From Platycnemis pennipes (Eukaryota > Arthropoda > Insecta > Odonata > Platycnemididae): a DNA stretch of 64,000 nt. Numbering within the stretch: the first letter of the stretch is position 1; every line of letters starts with the position of its first letter. The notes below the pieces were generated by a model. That model saw only the letters and a program-made list of their open reading frames with translations. It did not search any database and was not told where the DNA came from. Below, in pieces: positions 10,492 to 19,300 of this stretch. The stretch is from the NCBI GenBank assembly GCA_933228895.1, contig OW121851.1, positions 109,699,271 through 109,763,270 of the forward strand, read 5' to 3'. The translations under genes were made by a program, and so were the position numbers.

Positions 10492-10989
10492 TCAAAGCAT
10501 CATATTTATTCTCGAGCAGCACCGTTGAGCTTTGGGATGACACTTGCTTTTACTCCTCAACTCGTTGAAGGTCAGGTGGAACCGCTCCAAAGCGTGACAG
10601 TCGTTGAGATGAGGGATGGTGTGATGGAATTGTGTTAGGAATTTGTGTAATGTGTACCCTAACGACTTACTAGCTGCGTAAAGAAGGCAGTATTCTCCGC
10701 AAATATCAGAATGGAAACTTTGAATCTGAACGCTATTGTGAGTGTAAGCGAAAGGTTTCAAAAAATTTATTATACCCGGAACGAAAGGGGCCAATCCGTA
10801 AGAGTCAAAATACTCTCCTATTCCATTGAAAATATATACCGCGACCCAATGAGACCCGGGTAAGTATGAAGGATCTAAATTCACTACGTATACACCATTT
10901 CTAGGATATTGAGGTAATTTATCAGAAGCGAAGACTCCGCGGAATATTTTAAACGGATTCAATAACCTATCAATCCGTACACTATCCAT
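10492..10989 (-). CDS. PRO: Adenain-like cysteine protease
   Basis: A 165-aa maturation protease of the adenovirus/Polinton type (clan CE). The catalytic His is in GSHWVAVY (H47), the acidic partner in EYFDSYG (D62) and the nucleophile in SDICGEYC (C97), with a Gln upstream (Q88 or Q90) as the likely oxyanion residue. The order H-D-Q-C is that of adenain. It begins 7 bp after the MCP stop, so the two are tightly linked. Its expected substrates are minor capsid and core proteins; the pVI-like protein in this element has two consensus cleavage sites. AATAAA on the minus strand at 10510-10505 falls within the last codons and may end a transcript here. All three catalytic residues are present, so it should be active. 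Confidence 0.93.
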   Translation of the reverse strand: MDSVRIDRLLNPFKIFRGVFASDKLPQYPRNGVYVVNLDPSYLPGSHWVAVYIFNGIGEYFDSYGLAPFVPGIINFLKPFAYTHNSVQIQSFHSDICGEYCLLYAASKSLGYTLHKFLTQFHHTIPHLNDCHALERFHLTFNELRSKSKCHPKAQRCCSRINMML

Positions 10990-10996
10990 TGCAAGA

Positions 10997-12283
10997 CTAA
11001 TAATTTGTGATGATGTTCCTGTTTTTATCGATTTCTAGAGAGGCATCGTATTCTGAGAATACCAAGCACGTCACGGTGTTTGCCAATTCTTTCTCGAATT
11101 TCGCCTCTATTCGCACCACACCTCGATCTCCGAGACTTACATAGTCTTCGTTTCCTGAATCGTCCGGGGTGAGATCGAACACCAACATGAAATATCCATG
11201 TCCAAACATGTCATACGTAATTTGATTTCCTCTATCATAATGCTTTATTCCACTGCCTGAGAATATGGTATCATACGCTCGTGCCCAATACTTTTTACTG
11301 TAGAAATTACACTCCAACCCCTCGGAAGGAAACTGAACACCGTTCACAAAGAGTGAAAAATTTTCCAGGGAATAGTGAGAGAGAGCAAATGGATTCTTGT
11401 CAACCTTACCAGCGTACGAGTCATTATCAACCATAGCAAATATTATGGTGTTGGGTATTCGACCAACGATCGCATTATCAATGCTAAGAGTTCGCCCACC
11501 GGCAGGAACCGTGAAAGATTTCATTTCGGTACGTTTGTAGTGATATCTAGCATTACTTTTTTCCAGCATCTTATTGTGTGCCAATAATATGGAAGGGTTG
11601 ATGTCGAAATGTTGAACGTAAAGAGTTGCATCTAGTATTTTCATTATTCCCCCCTCCACTCCCATCAAATTAAACGCAGGGTTTGAAAGCATCAACCTGA
11701 TTCCTATATCGACCCGATCTAACAGCAATTGTGCCTGATTAAACACATCCACATGTAATTTACCATATAGCTCAACCTCGGCACTATTCTCGAACCAAGT
11801 CTTTCGCTTCACGTAACCCGCATTACTCACGTCGGTTTTATTAATATCCTCCCCCGTATCTGCTTCCCACCCGACATTCCTCAAATGTGTTCTACTCGCA
11901 TCCCCACCATAATTTAACACATTTTCAATATAGCTCCTATAATGATAATTATCTTCTGATGGGGTCACTAATGTCCCATTGAAATAAACGTTACATTGTT
12001 CGAAGAGGGAGTGGAGAATATTGTTCACAACACCTGGTTGATTTCCATCGCTAGACGTATAATCTACCAAGCTCGTCTTACAAACCTTCACTCTCAGCTT
12101 GAGAAATATGCTATTCAAATCCTTGTAAGCATCCCCAGAATCTTTGATCAGGAATTCAATAACTGATCTATTATCCAGCGATGATATAGGTTTGTAGGAG
12201 ACTAGTCGCTTTGATAAAATGTTAGTCTGAATGGGTGGATTCGGTTGGAATAAGTCCAGCGAGCTCAGCATATGCTCACCCAT
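10997..12283 (-). CDS. MCP: Major capsid protein, double jelly-roll
   Basis: A 428-aa protein of the Polinton/adintovirus MCP (hexon) family. The N-terminus has the family signature of a short leader, then LFQPNPPIQTNI and PISSLDN, followed by an FLIKDSGDAYKDL block near 44-57. The C-terminus contains GHGYFMLVFDLTPDD and a final strand-rich segment with VRIEAKFEKEL. Length is close to the family norm. In the family this protein forms trimers that tile the icosahedral shell. It lies between the pVI-like and protease genes, the usual virion module order. The start is the first of two nearby ATGs (residues 1 and 5). No break is seen. Confidence 0.92.
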   Translation of the reverse strand: MGEHMLSSLDLFQPNPPIQTNILSKRLVSYKPISSLDNRSVIEFLIKDSGDAYKDLNSIFLKLRVKVCKTSLVDYTSSDGNQPGVVNNILHSLFEQCNVYFNGTLVTPSEDNYHYRSYIENVLNYGGDASRTHLRNVGWEADTGEDINKTDVSNAGYVKRKTWFENSAEVELYGKLHVDVFNQAQLLLDRVDIGIRLMLSNPAFNLMGVEGGIMKILDATLYVQHFDINPSILLAHNKMLEKSNARYHYKRTEMKSFTVPAGGRTLSIDNAIVGRIPNTIIFAMVDNDSYAGKVDKNPFALSHYSLENFSLFVNGVQFPSEGLECNFYSKKYWARAYDTIFSGSGIKHYDRGNQITYDMFGHGYFMLVFDLTPDDSGNEDYVSLGDRGVVRIEAKFEKELANTVTCLVFSEYDASLEIDKNRNIITNY

Positions 12284-12286
12284 GAC

Positions 12287-12733
12287 TTAGCTGGAAAAAA
12301 TATCTCTGTGCACGACCTTCTTCCCTCTTCGCCTTCTCTGCGAATGCCCTTTCTTTTTCCCAACACTAGTTTTTATTTTATTCAATCGTGGACGCTTAAC
12401 CAGTCTCACCCCACCCCCACTCATATTTTTTATCTTCTCCTCCGCTTTCCGTTTCAAGTTCTGCCCCACCTCGTTTAATCTACTACGCAATATATCCTTA
12501 ACCGGTTTAGTCCCCAGATCACTCAAGGCTGCTGCCCCAGCACTAACTGCCTCCTTACCAACCGTCTTCAACCCGCTGTAAAAAAGAGGTCTGGCAAAAC
12601 GCCACAAACCAGCAAGAAAACTTCCTATACCCCGACCCTTTTGCACACGATACGATGCTCGATATATTGGTCCAATCTCCCCACCTGACTGCTTTAGGTA
12701 GTAAGATAAATAACGATCCGTCACCGGAGCCAT
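12287..12733 (-). CDS. pVI/pX-like membrane-active or core protein
   Basis: A 148-aa protein; ATG at 12733 is the first in frame. GRGIGSFLAGLWRFARP at about 33-49 forms an amphipathic helix, followed by an Ala/Gly-rich helix (VGKEAVSAGAAALSDL), as in adintovirus and adenovirus pVI/pX-type proteins. The C-terminus is very basic (RRRRGKK). Two adenain consensus sites flank the middle: QSGG-E at 15-19 and MSGG-G at 104-108. Cleavage there would release a helical core peptide from an N-terminal leader and a basic DNA-binding tail. It sits 3 bp upstream of the MCP start. The family link is strong; membrane disruption during entry is inferred from the adenovirus parallel. Confidence 0.85.
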   Translation of the reverse strand: MAPVTDRYLSYYLKQSGGEIGPIYRASYRVQKGRGIGSFLAGLWRFARPLFYSGLKTVGKEAVSAGAAALSDLGTKPVKDILRSRLNEVGQNLKRKAEEKIKNMSGGGVRLVKRPRLNKIKTSVGKKKGHSQRRRRGKKVVHRDIFSS

Positions 12734-12762
12734 CTCGACGCTCAATGATCAACCAACTCATA

Positions 12763-13788
12763 TCACATCTTTTTTATAAAATGCAATACGATGATGGAAG
12801 ATTGTCCCCCACTGCGAAATGGTATGGACTCACCGAGTTTGTCAGTCAACAAAATTTCTATGCTCTCGATGTTGTTTTTTTCGACGTGGTAATAAAAGAT
12901 GGGATTGAATGTCCAGTGTAAGACTTGAGTGTTTAATATACGCAAGCATCGACTGAGCGAATCACCTACCAGTTGGGGTTTAATTATATCCGTGTAAACG
13001 TAAACGTTTTTGGAAGGAGACAAAATTTCTCTTTTCGTTCTACCACTTCGCAAGTTGCGGTATTCAGCTTTAATTCTCTCGAAATTCTTTACGAAATCCT
13101 CCGCAAGTGTTGATGAAGATGAATCCGAGTCATAGAAACGGAGAAGAATACTTGATAATATCTGAATATCATGTTTTATTTCAGCCTGCTTTTCACCGTT
13201 GAAATCTTTAATCGATTTATCGAATAATTCCTTGAACGAATTATATGTTCCTGGCTTCAACGTATACTTAACAGCATCCGTAATAATCTGCACTGAGTTT
13301 GGTGATAATCTCTCATTAATACCACTCTTTTTAACATTCACTGTCATTCCGTCTGTGTATATCATGACATCATTCGCTATGTCAAACCTTTTCTCCCCGC
13401 TAATCTCAAAAAATGATGGTTCGAAGGCAAAAGCTATGCTCTCATACCTACCATTTGGAACAACGAAAAACGAACCATCCTTCAACTTTACTCTAACAAT
13501 ATCTTTATCCTCAGGTCCACCAATTTCACCCCGGACCAAACCCTCCTCGTTCCGAGTCCTGTTGTCCTTGGTTGAAGAATTAGTTATGATTTCTCTCAGA
13601 ACGCTCTGTTTAGCGTTATCCTTTACTCCCTCGATTGGAGGAATAGAAATCTCAGCTAAACCCACCATCCATTCATCATTTTCCAAATCAACACGGTGTG
13701 ATAATTTCGTACGGAAATGTGATATTGTGTTGTGGGGAAAATATGTTTTGGAACTATCACTAGGTAACGTAATGTAAAACTCGTTCAT
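12763..13788 (-). CDS. mCP: Penton-like minor capsid protein
   Basis: A 341-aa single jelly-roll type minor capsid protein. The N-terminus EFYITLPSDSSKTYFPHNT and then DEWMVGLAEISIPP (about 38-51) is the standard Polinton penton opening. The C-terminal segment (ETILLTDKL-like at IEILLTDKLGESIPF, then a final hydrophobic strand) is the standard ending. The middle, with a Ser-rich loop near 218-224, is variable in the family. Its ATG overlaps the integrase stop as ATGA (13788-13785), suggesting coupled translation or shared transcripts. In the family it occupies the fivefold vertices. Confidence 0.9.
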   Translation of the reverse strand: MNEFYITLPSDSSKTYFPHNTISHFRTKLSHRVDLENDEWMVGLAEISIPPIEGVKDNAKQSVLREIITNSSTKDNRTRNEEGLVRGEIGGPEDKDIVRVKLKDGSFFVVPNGRYESIAFAFEPSFFEISGEKRFDIANDVMIYTDGMTVNVKKSGINERLSPNSVQIITDAVKYTLKPGTYNSFKELFDKSIKDFNGEKQAEIKHDIQILSSILLRFYDSDSSSSTLAEDFVKNFERIKAEYRNLRSGRTKREILSPSKNVYVYTDIIKPQLVGDSLSRCLRILNTQVLHWTFNPIFYYHVEKNNIESIEILLTDKLGESIPFRSGGQSSIIVLHFIKKM

Positions 13789-14996
13789 ATTTTACGCACC
13801 GACGAGGCGTGGATCCAAGAATTAAATGATTTTGGGTAACCTTCCCACTTTACAAAATATTCTAAATCGTCAGCCCGCCCCCTACGCTTCAAAATTTTCT
13901 CTATCTTATATTCCGTGTCGGGGGAAAGGTTAACCTTCACTAACTCCTGCTCATAGAAACTACCCTTTATATCCTCATCGTTCAGATCTTTTAACTCGTA
14001 CGTGGGTATCTCTCTCGATTGATGCACACCCTTGACTTGGAATATTTCGCTGGTGTAATTAGGTGTATATCCCTTTGTAAATGGAACTCGTTCCTTACTG
14101 ATTCTAACGTAATCACCCCCTTTAAATTTAACCTTTGTGCTAACAACAGGTTTCCTTGAGCGACTAGCGATTGAGAATACATTTTTCTCATTCACTTCGA
14201 CAGGTTTAACACCTAAGCTGGAGTGCACGCTATTATTATAACTATTCATCAATTTGGGTAATATATCCACGTAATTGTACGTTGAATATCTCGTGAAATA
14301 CTTATACATTTTAGATTTTAGAGTACGATTGAAACGTTCAACGAGACTAGCCTTTATATCTGGATTGTTTGTTGTGTAAAACCTTACACCACGATTCGAG
14401 AGAAAAGTTTTAAATTTACTATTTACAAATTCACCACCCTTATCACTTTGTATTTTCAACGGTTTTCTCTCACGAAAAATATCATTAAACGCCTCGACTA
14501 CCTCCACTGGACTTTTTTTCCGCAAAGCTCTCGCCCACGCATACCTCGAAAATAAATCGATCACCGTCAAAATATAGCAATATCCTCTGTTGAATTTTCT
14601 CAAACTTCGCATATCGTTCAGATCACATTGCCAGCATTCATCAATGTATGATACGCTGTAACGATTTCGAGGGAATTTCCTCCTCATCGGTCTGTGACGT
14701 GTGTACGCATCTTGAGAATTTAACCACTCACGTATTGTCTTTCTTGAAATCCCAGTCGCTCGGTGTAATTTATCAACGGACGAAAAACCTGCAGAATTTT
14801 CCGGATCATTGTACACTCTCTCGATTACATCGTAATCCACTCGTCTCCGAATTTTTTCGGTTTCCTCGGTCGACTGCTTCGCCTCGGTATTGCCCTTGTC
14901 GGCTTTTCGCTTTGTTCTAACCTCTTTCTTTTTTTCCCCTTTAACTGCTTCGATAGATTTCCCACCGCGTCTAGTCTTCCCTCTATACGTTCCCAT
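13785..14996 (-). CDS. INT: Polinton integrase with chromodomain
   Basis: A 403-aa retrovirus-type DDE integrase. The N-terminal helical region (about 55-100) has the family pattern VYNDPENSAGF and WLNSQDAYTRHRP. Catalytic residues are D125 (CWQCDLND), D185 (QSDKGGEF) and E220 (LVERFNR), with exactly 35 residues between the second Asp position and Glu, the D,D(35)E spacing. An SH3-like region follows, then a C-terminal chromodomain at about 361-400 (EYKIEKILKRRG, YFVKWEGYP, NSWI), which in this family may guide insertion to marked chromatin. The first 50 residues are Lys/Arg rich and overlap the end of the upstream coiled-coil gene by 172 bp, so the true start could lie further in. The product would cut and join the TIR ends. 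All catalytic residues are present. Confidence 0.95.
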   Translation of the reverse strand: MGTYRGKTRRGGKSIEAVKGEKKKEVRTKRKADKGNTEAKQSTEETEKIRRRVDYDVIERVYNDPENSAGFSSVDKLHRATGISRKTIREWLNSQDAYTRHRPMRRKFPRNRYSVSYIDECWQCDLNDMRSLRKFNRGYCYILTVIDLFSRYAWARALRKKSPVEVVEAFNDIFRERKPLKIQSDKGGEFVNSKFKTFLSNRGVRFYTTNNPDIKASLVERFNRTLKSKMYKYFTRYSTYNYVDILPKLMNSYNNSVHSSLGVKPVEVNEKNVFSIASRSRKPVVSTKVKFKGGDYVRISKERVPFTKGYTPNYTSEIFQVKGVHQSREIPTYELKDLNDEDIKGSFYEQELVKVNLSPDTEYKIEKILKRRGRADDLEYFVKWEGYPKSFNSWIHASSVRKI

Positions 14997-15325
14997 GTCT
15001 TATCTAAATCGGCATTCGCTCGTTTCACATCGGCAAGCGATTTCCTCAGTGCACGAGTCTCGTCCTCCTCCTCACCGCCCTGTGGTCTTCTATATGACTG
15101 GTCCAAGGATTTCACTATCGGAATATGAATGGGTGATTTAATGTTGGAAACTGTGTTCAGATATTTATCCAATACGCGCTTGTACATGTGCCATTTATCT
15201 ACATCCTTCACACCTCTTCTGATCAAAACAGCTTTCATTTCCAAATCTAACGCATTCAATCTCCTCTTCATTTGACCTCGCTCAAAAGCCTCAGGGTCGA
15301 CTACGAGCATTTTACGCAAACTCAT
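14825..15325 (-). CDS. Polinton coiled-coil protein
   Basis: A 166-aa protein found in the same place, between ATPase and integrase, in many animal Polintons; I recognise the layout, not a function. The N-terminal third is helical (MLVVDPEAFERG and following). An acidic GGEEEDETR patch at 83-91 precedes a helix with heptad character (about 92-130), and the C-terminus is Arg/Lys rich and ends in FGDEWITM. The last 57 codons overlap the integrase frame. Its ATG overlaps the stop of the -1 frame of the upstream small gene (ATGA at 15325-15322), the same junction seen at integrase/penton. A virion or DNA-packaging scaffold role is possible but not shown. Confidence 0.75.
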   Translation of the reverse strand: MSLRKMLVVDPEAFERGQMKRRLNALDLEMKAVLIRRGVKDVDKWHMYKRVLDKYLNTVSNIKSPIHIPIVKSLDQSYRRPQGGEEEDETRALRKSLADVKRANADLDKTWERIEGRLDAVGNLSKQLKGKKRKRLEQSEKPTRAIPRRSSRPRKPKKFGDEWITM

Positions 15326-15653
15326 TTTCCACCAATGAGTCTACCGATGACACCACTCAATATGGATCCGAGTAGCATTGGTAGGAAGCCTCCTTTTTGC
15401 GCGAGAAGCGTACGTTTTTTTTAATGCTTGTACCACGCGAAGCCAATGCTCTCAAGGTATATCGATGCTTGAATAGTTTTCGCTTTAAGCAGTTATTTAT
15501 CTTGTGTCTCTGTTTAAGCGTATTCAGACAACATTCAGAGATGGTTTTAATCAACTCTGCATCCGATTCTTTCACAATAGCTGAACGCAACTTTGGTTTG
15601 GCGGATTTTAGCACATGGAGCAAATGATTATTGCTCTCCAATCTTTTCATCAT
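15322..15653 (-). CDS. Small basic protein with -1 frameshift site
   Basis: The zero frame runs from ATG ATG at 15653 to a stop at 15357 (98 aa). The first 75 or so residues are basic and helical, with regularly spaced Lys/Arg and a Cys pair, like the small conserved Polinton gene found just after the ATPase. At the A8 run (minus strand of 15415-15422) the zero frame goes into a short polar, unconserved-looking tail. The -1 frame there stays open for about 30 codons of a Gly/Leu/Ile-rich hydrophobic tail and stops at 15322, overlapping the next ATG. The run ends in the heptamer A-AAA-AAC in the zero frame, a canonical -1 slippery site. Either frameshifting or slippage makes the longer form, or one A was lost. 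The gene overlaps the ATPase end by 26 bp. Confidence 0.7.
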
Positions 15654-16275
15654 GCACGGGCATGTAGATTACAGTGGTCTCGTTTTCGGGGAAGATTTTA
15701 GTACGAAATCTATACCTTTCGTCCGTGTCCTGCCCGAGGTCTAGGACTAAATAACCGAACGGTTCTTGCGTCACCTCTTTATATACCCTTTCCAATTCCT
15801 GCGATTTTTCAGGATAGACCTGTCGAGCCAAGTGTCCAAATTGTAACCGATCTCTGGGATTTTTAAATGTTACTATATACTTGGAATTGAGAGATATATT
15901 TCTCGCTTGAGAGTTCTGATAGAATATATTTTGCGTGATTAAGAAAACGGATATGTTAAAATGATGGCTTCCTCTTGTGAACAATTTGCATATGTCTTTA
16001 CTGTACGCCCCCTCACTCATTAGGTCATCTAGCACATACAGCGTTGCGGTGCCTACGGATTCTTCGAAAGGGGGTATTTCGGTTCGAAATTGAATTGGTG
16101 TATTCGAACGTATTCTTGGCTCACTTCCTCGACTGCAACACCATACAATTTCGCGTATTGAACTATCGATCATGTGCGGTAAATTCTCCAAGAATTTCAC
16201 CACGAAAGTGGTTTTTCCACACCCCGATGGGCCTGCGCAGATACAAGTGAAAGGATGTTTCCAAACCAATGTCAT
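15628..16275 (-). CDS. ATP: A32-like (FtsK/HerA) genome-packaging ATPase
   Basis: A 215-aa packaging ATPase. Walker A is GPSGCGKT at 15-22 with K21; Walker B is LYVLDDLM at 79-86 with acidic D83/D84; the TQN at 114-116 fits the sensor position of the HerA/FtsK group. Length is normal for Polintons. In the family it pumps the linear genome into the preformed capsid. It sits between PolB (46 bp upstream) and the small frameshift gene (26-bp overlap), the usual order. No defect seen. Confidence 0.93.
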   Translation of the reverse strand: MTLVWKHPFTCICAGPSGCGKTTFVVKFLENLPHMIDSSIREIVWCCSRGSEPRIRSNTPIQFRTEIPPFEESVGTATLYVLDDLMSEGAYSKDICKLFTRGSHHFNISVFLITQNIFYQNSQARNISLNSKYIVTFKNPRDRLQFGHLARQVYPEKSQELERVYKEVTQEPFGYLVLDLGQDTDERYRFRTKIFPENETTVIYMPVHDEKIGEQ

Positions 16276-16321
16276 GATTGGTACTGATCCAATTATAGCC
16301 TCTAATGACTATTAATAAGCA

Positions 16322-19300
16322 TCAATCATCCTCATCACCAAACGCCTCTTGGTGTGTTCTCTTCTGTGGAATTCTGTAATGACCCCATGCCAAGGTGTTG
16401 ATACCATCCTCGCAAATATACCGTTTGTCATCGCTTGCGTTTAACGTGACTTTATTCATTTGCACAGTGTATAATTCGTGTTTTCTACTACGAATGATCG
16501 TCATCTTTCTAAATTCAGTGGAATTCTCGTGCAGGCAACGGATATAGTCATCAAATTTTAGACATTTCTCCTTGACCGATTTGGTTACACCCTTTGCTTT
16601 CTTTTTTTCCTTTCCTCCCTCCACCTTGAAAGAATATAGTTTGCTCCTCAGACCTACAAAATGAGTCACGATTTGAGCATCGCACTCATCTTTAAATTTG
16701 CCTATTACCTTCTTGTTTTTCTCGGAGTAGCAAGGGTGATTTTTTGGAAAGTTCGATGTATCAAACGCATCTAGATTTTTTAATACATCCTCATTAATGT
16801 CGTTAGTGGTAATTTGATAAATTAACGAATCTGTATCGCTGTACGCAAGGGAGATGTTCTTACCATATTTCGGTAACATTGTCCGATAGTGAAAGTCGTA
16901 CATTAAGGTCTTGCTGAGCTCTAACACGCAGAAACCTATGTATATCGGTTTGTTCATTTTGATAGTCGCCTTTCGCATGTGAACGGCCACTAGAGACTCG
17001 CTGAAAATCGTCCTGTCCTTAAATGTTGATTTATTAATTAACTTTTGCATTTTATTTTCACTCGTCACTAATTGCATGCTAATTCTTTTACGCACATTCT
17101 CCATTGTCTTCCCAAATACGGCATTATTCATTAGCTTGTAGAAGTCTTTTTCGAAGTCGTTAGTAGCTAATTGCCTTCGAGTAGTGTTCAGATCGATATA
17201 TGTTTTTAACCAAGGTGATTGGTTAAATTCAATAATTCTATGTATCCTTTTTAATAGTAGCCCGAGAGAAAGAGATTGCTTTAGGTTGACGTAATGAATG
17301 ATGTATTTAGTCCGACCCTCGAGCGTTGTAATTAGCTTTTTATGTTTCCCACCGGGGGGGACTCGGTTTTCTGGACATAGCGGGAAATCGGAATGTTTAT
17401 CGTGGAGAGACTGTGGATACTCAAGATCAACCTCTAGAATGTACCCCTTTTCACCCCCATCTGAAATTTCTGTGACCTCAAAATTTGAAATTTCATCATC
17501 AGAGAGCCATTTAAAATTTCCATATGGGAGAGGTCTTGATAGAGCCCACCCATAGAGGTTATTCGCATCAAGATAGGTAATATAGTTAGACTCAGCGTTG
17601 GTATTATGATGCTCCATATGTTTGTTGTTAGCCTCACAATACCTTTTGCAACATTGTGAAATACCACCACGAATGCCCTGTTCGATCATAAGGATCATAT
17701 CGTAGTCTGTCAAAAGCTCTAGCTCGATCCCAGTCTGTTTTAGCATGGCATCAAAGGTTAAACCTGGAGCAGTATAATACCACGCAGGGTCTAGCCCGTA
17801 TGCTTCAGAACAAACATCTCGAAAATTTTCGAAAACATCGGTTAAAAGCGTGACGTCACTTTTCAAGTACACATCACTATACTCTCCTAATGTCTCACAT
17901 TTGAATGATGTCCAGACGTGTCTAGCGTGAGCGTAATCCTCGTCCGAAATATCCGTGCCTGTGAGCTTATTGTAAAAGTTATCCTTAGCCGGAAGTGAGG
18001 TTTCATCCAATCGCGTTAGTGAATCGGTGTAGTCATAAGGATATACCCCCTTCCGTGTAACTAAGTGTGTATTTTCATTGAATATTTGTTGTGTGTATTT
18101 AAAAGTCTTCAGATTTGAGACCAGGGAGGAGAGAGAAGCGGGCATGAAGCGACAAGTGTCAATAAACCGAATAGTGAAATTATTTTCTATCCACTTGGCG
18201 AAAGAAATATACTTTTCCTCAGAATTTGGAATGACGAATATTCTCCTCTCGTCATAATCCAACTCACGCACGATGAAATGACCATCGTAGGACGAAAGGT
18301 TGTGGATAAAAACTGGTAGAAAATTCGGCATTTTGTACCGGAGATTACAAAGCTGATGTGCAGCACCTCTGAATACCCCGGTCAAGTGATCGTGGTCCCT
18401 AACTCTATCCATATTCAATTCTTTGCCGCAAATGTGACAAGTATTCACATTTTCAAAATGAGTCTCTTCCTCCGAGGTGAGCGGGTTCATGGGGATGTTC
18501 TCCTTATACAATGCATATACCTTATCCGCTTCCTCTTTCATTCGCTCAATGAACACTCGTGCTGCATTCGGACCTCGGTATAGGTATGGTGCTTGGAACC
18601 CATCCGGTGTCATTAAAATGTAACAAAAGCTAAATGGTGTATGTTTCTGTATGACATTCGTGTAGGATGTATGTGAAGAGGGTTCGCAAGTGCTCACATT
18701 CTCGAGAAGGCATTCAAAGTCTGTATATATCACATACTGTATTCTGAATGAATAGTTTTCATGTGCGAATTTTAAAATGTTGTCACTCTCATCAGGCATT
18801 ATGATTTTACTCGGTGCCCCCATTCCTCTACATAACTCCCGATGTGCTTCTAGCCTTATTTCATCGTTGTAGTGCGTGAGACAACGTTTGCAAATGAAAA
18901 TCTTACTACAATGACTAGTAATCTGTGAGTGAATCAATTTATTCAAGTTTTTAATCCAACAATAATGCGCCTTTGCTTTCTTTGTGATATAAAGAAGATC
19001 GCGGTGGTCTGATAGTTCAGTGTTCACAATTTTCATCGGGTACACCTCGTTTTTATCCGTGAGACCAAAAACATTTATGGAAATGTTGTTTACCCGCTCA
19101 AATTTGGGGATATCTTTTAAATCTACGGGGTATGATATGCAGTTCCATACATATCCCGTACAAAATTCCTGAGTATAATACTTGGAAACTCTTTGAGGAT
19201 CTCTACATATATTCTTCGCCCATATAGCGTACCTGAAGCAGTACTGATCTTTATTTTTTACATTAATTATAGCTTCGGTTCGTTTTATGTTAGTCGGTAG

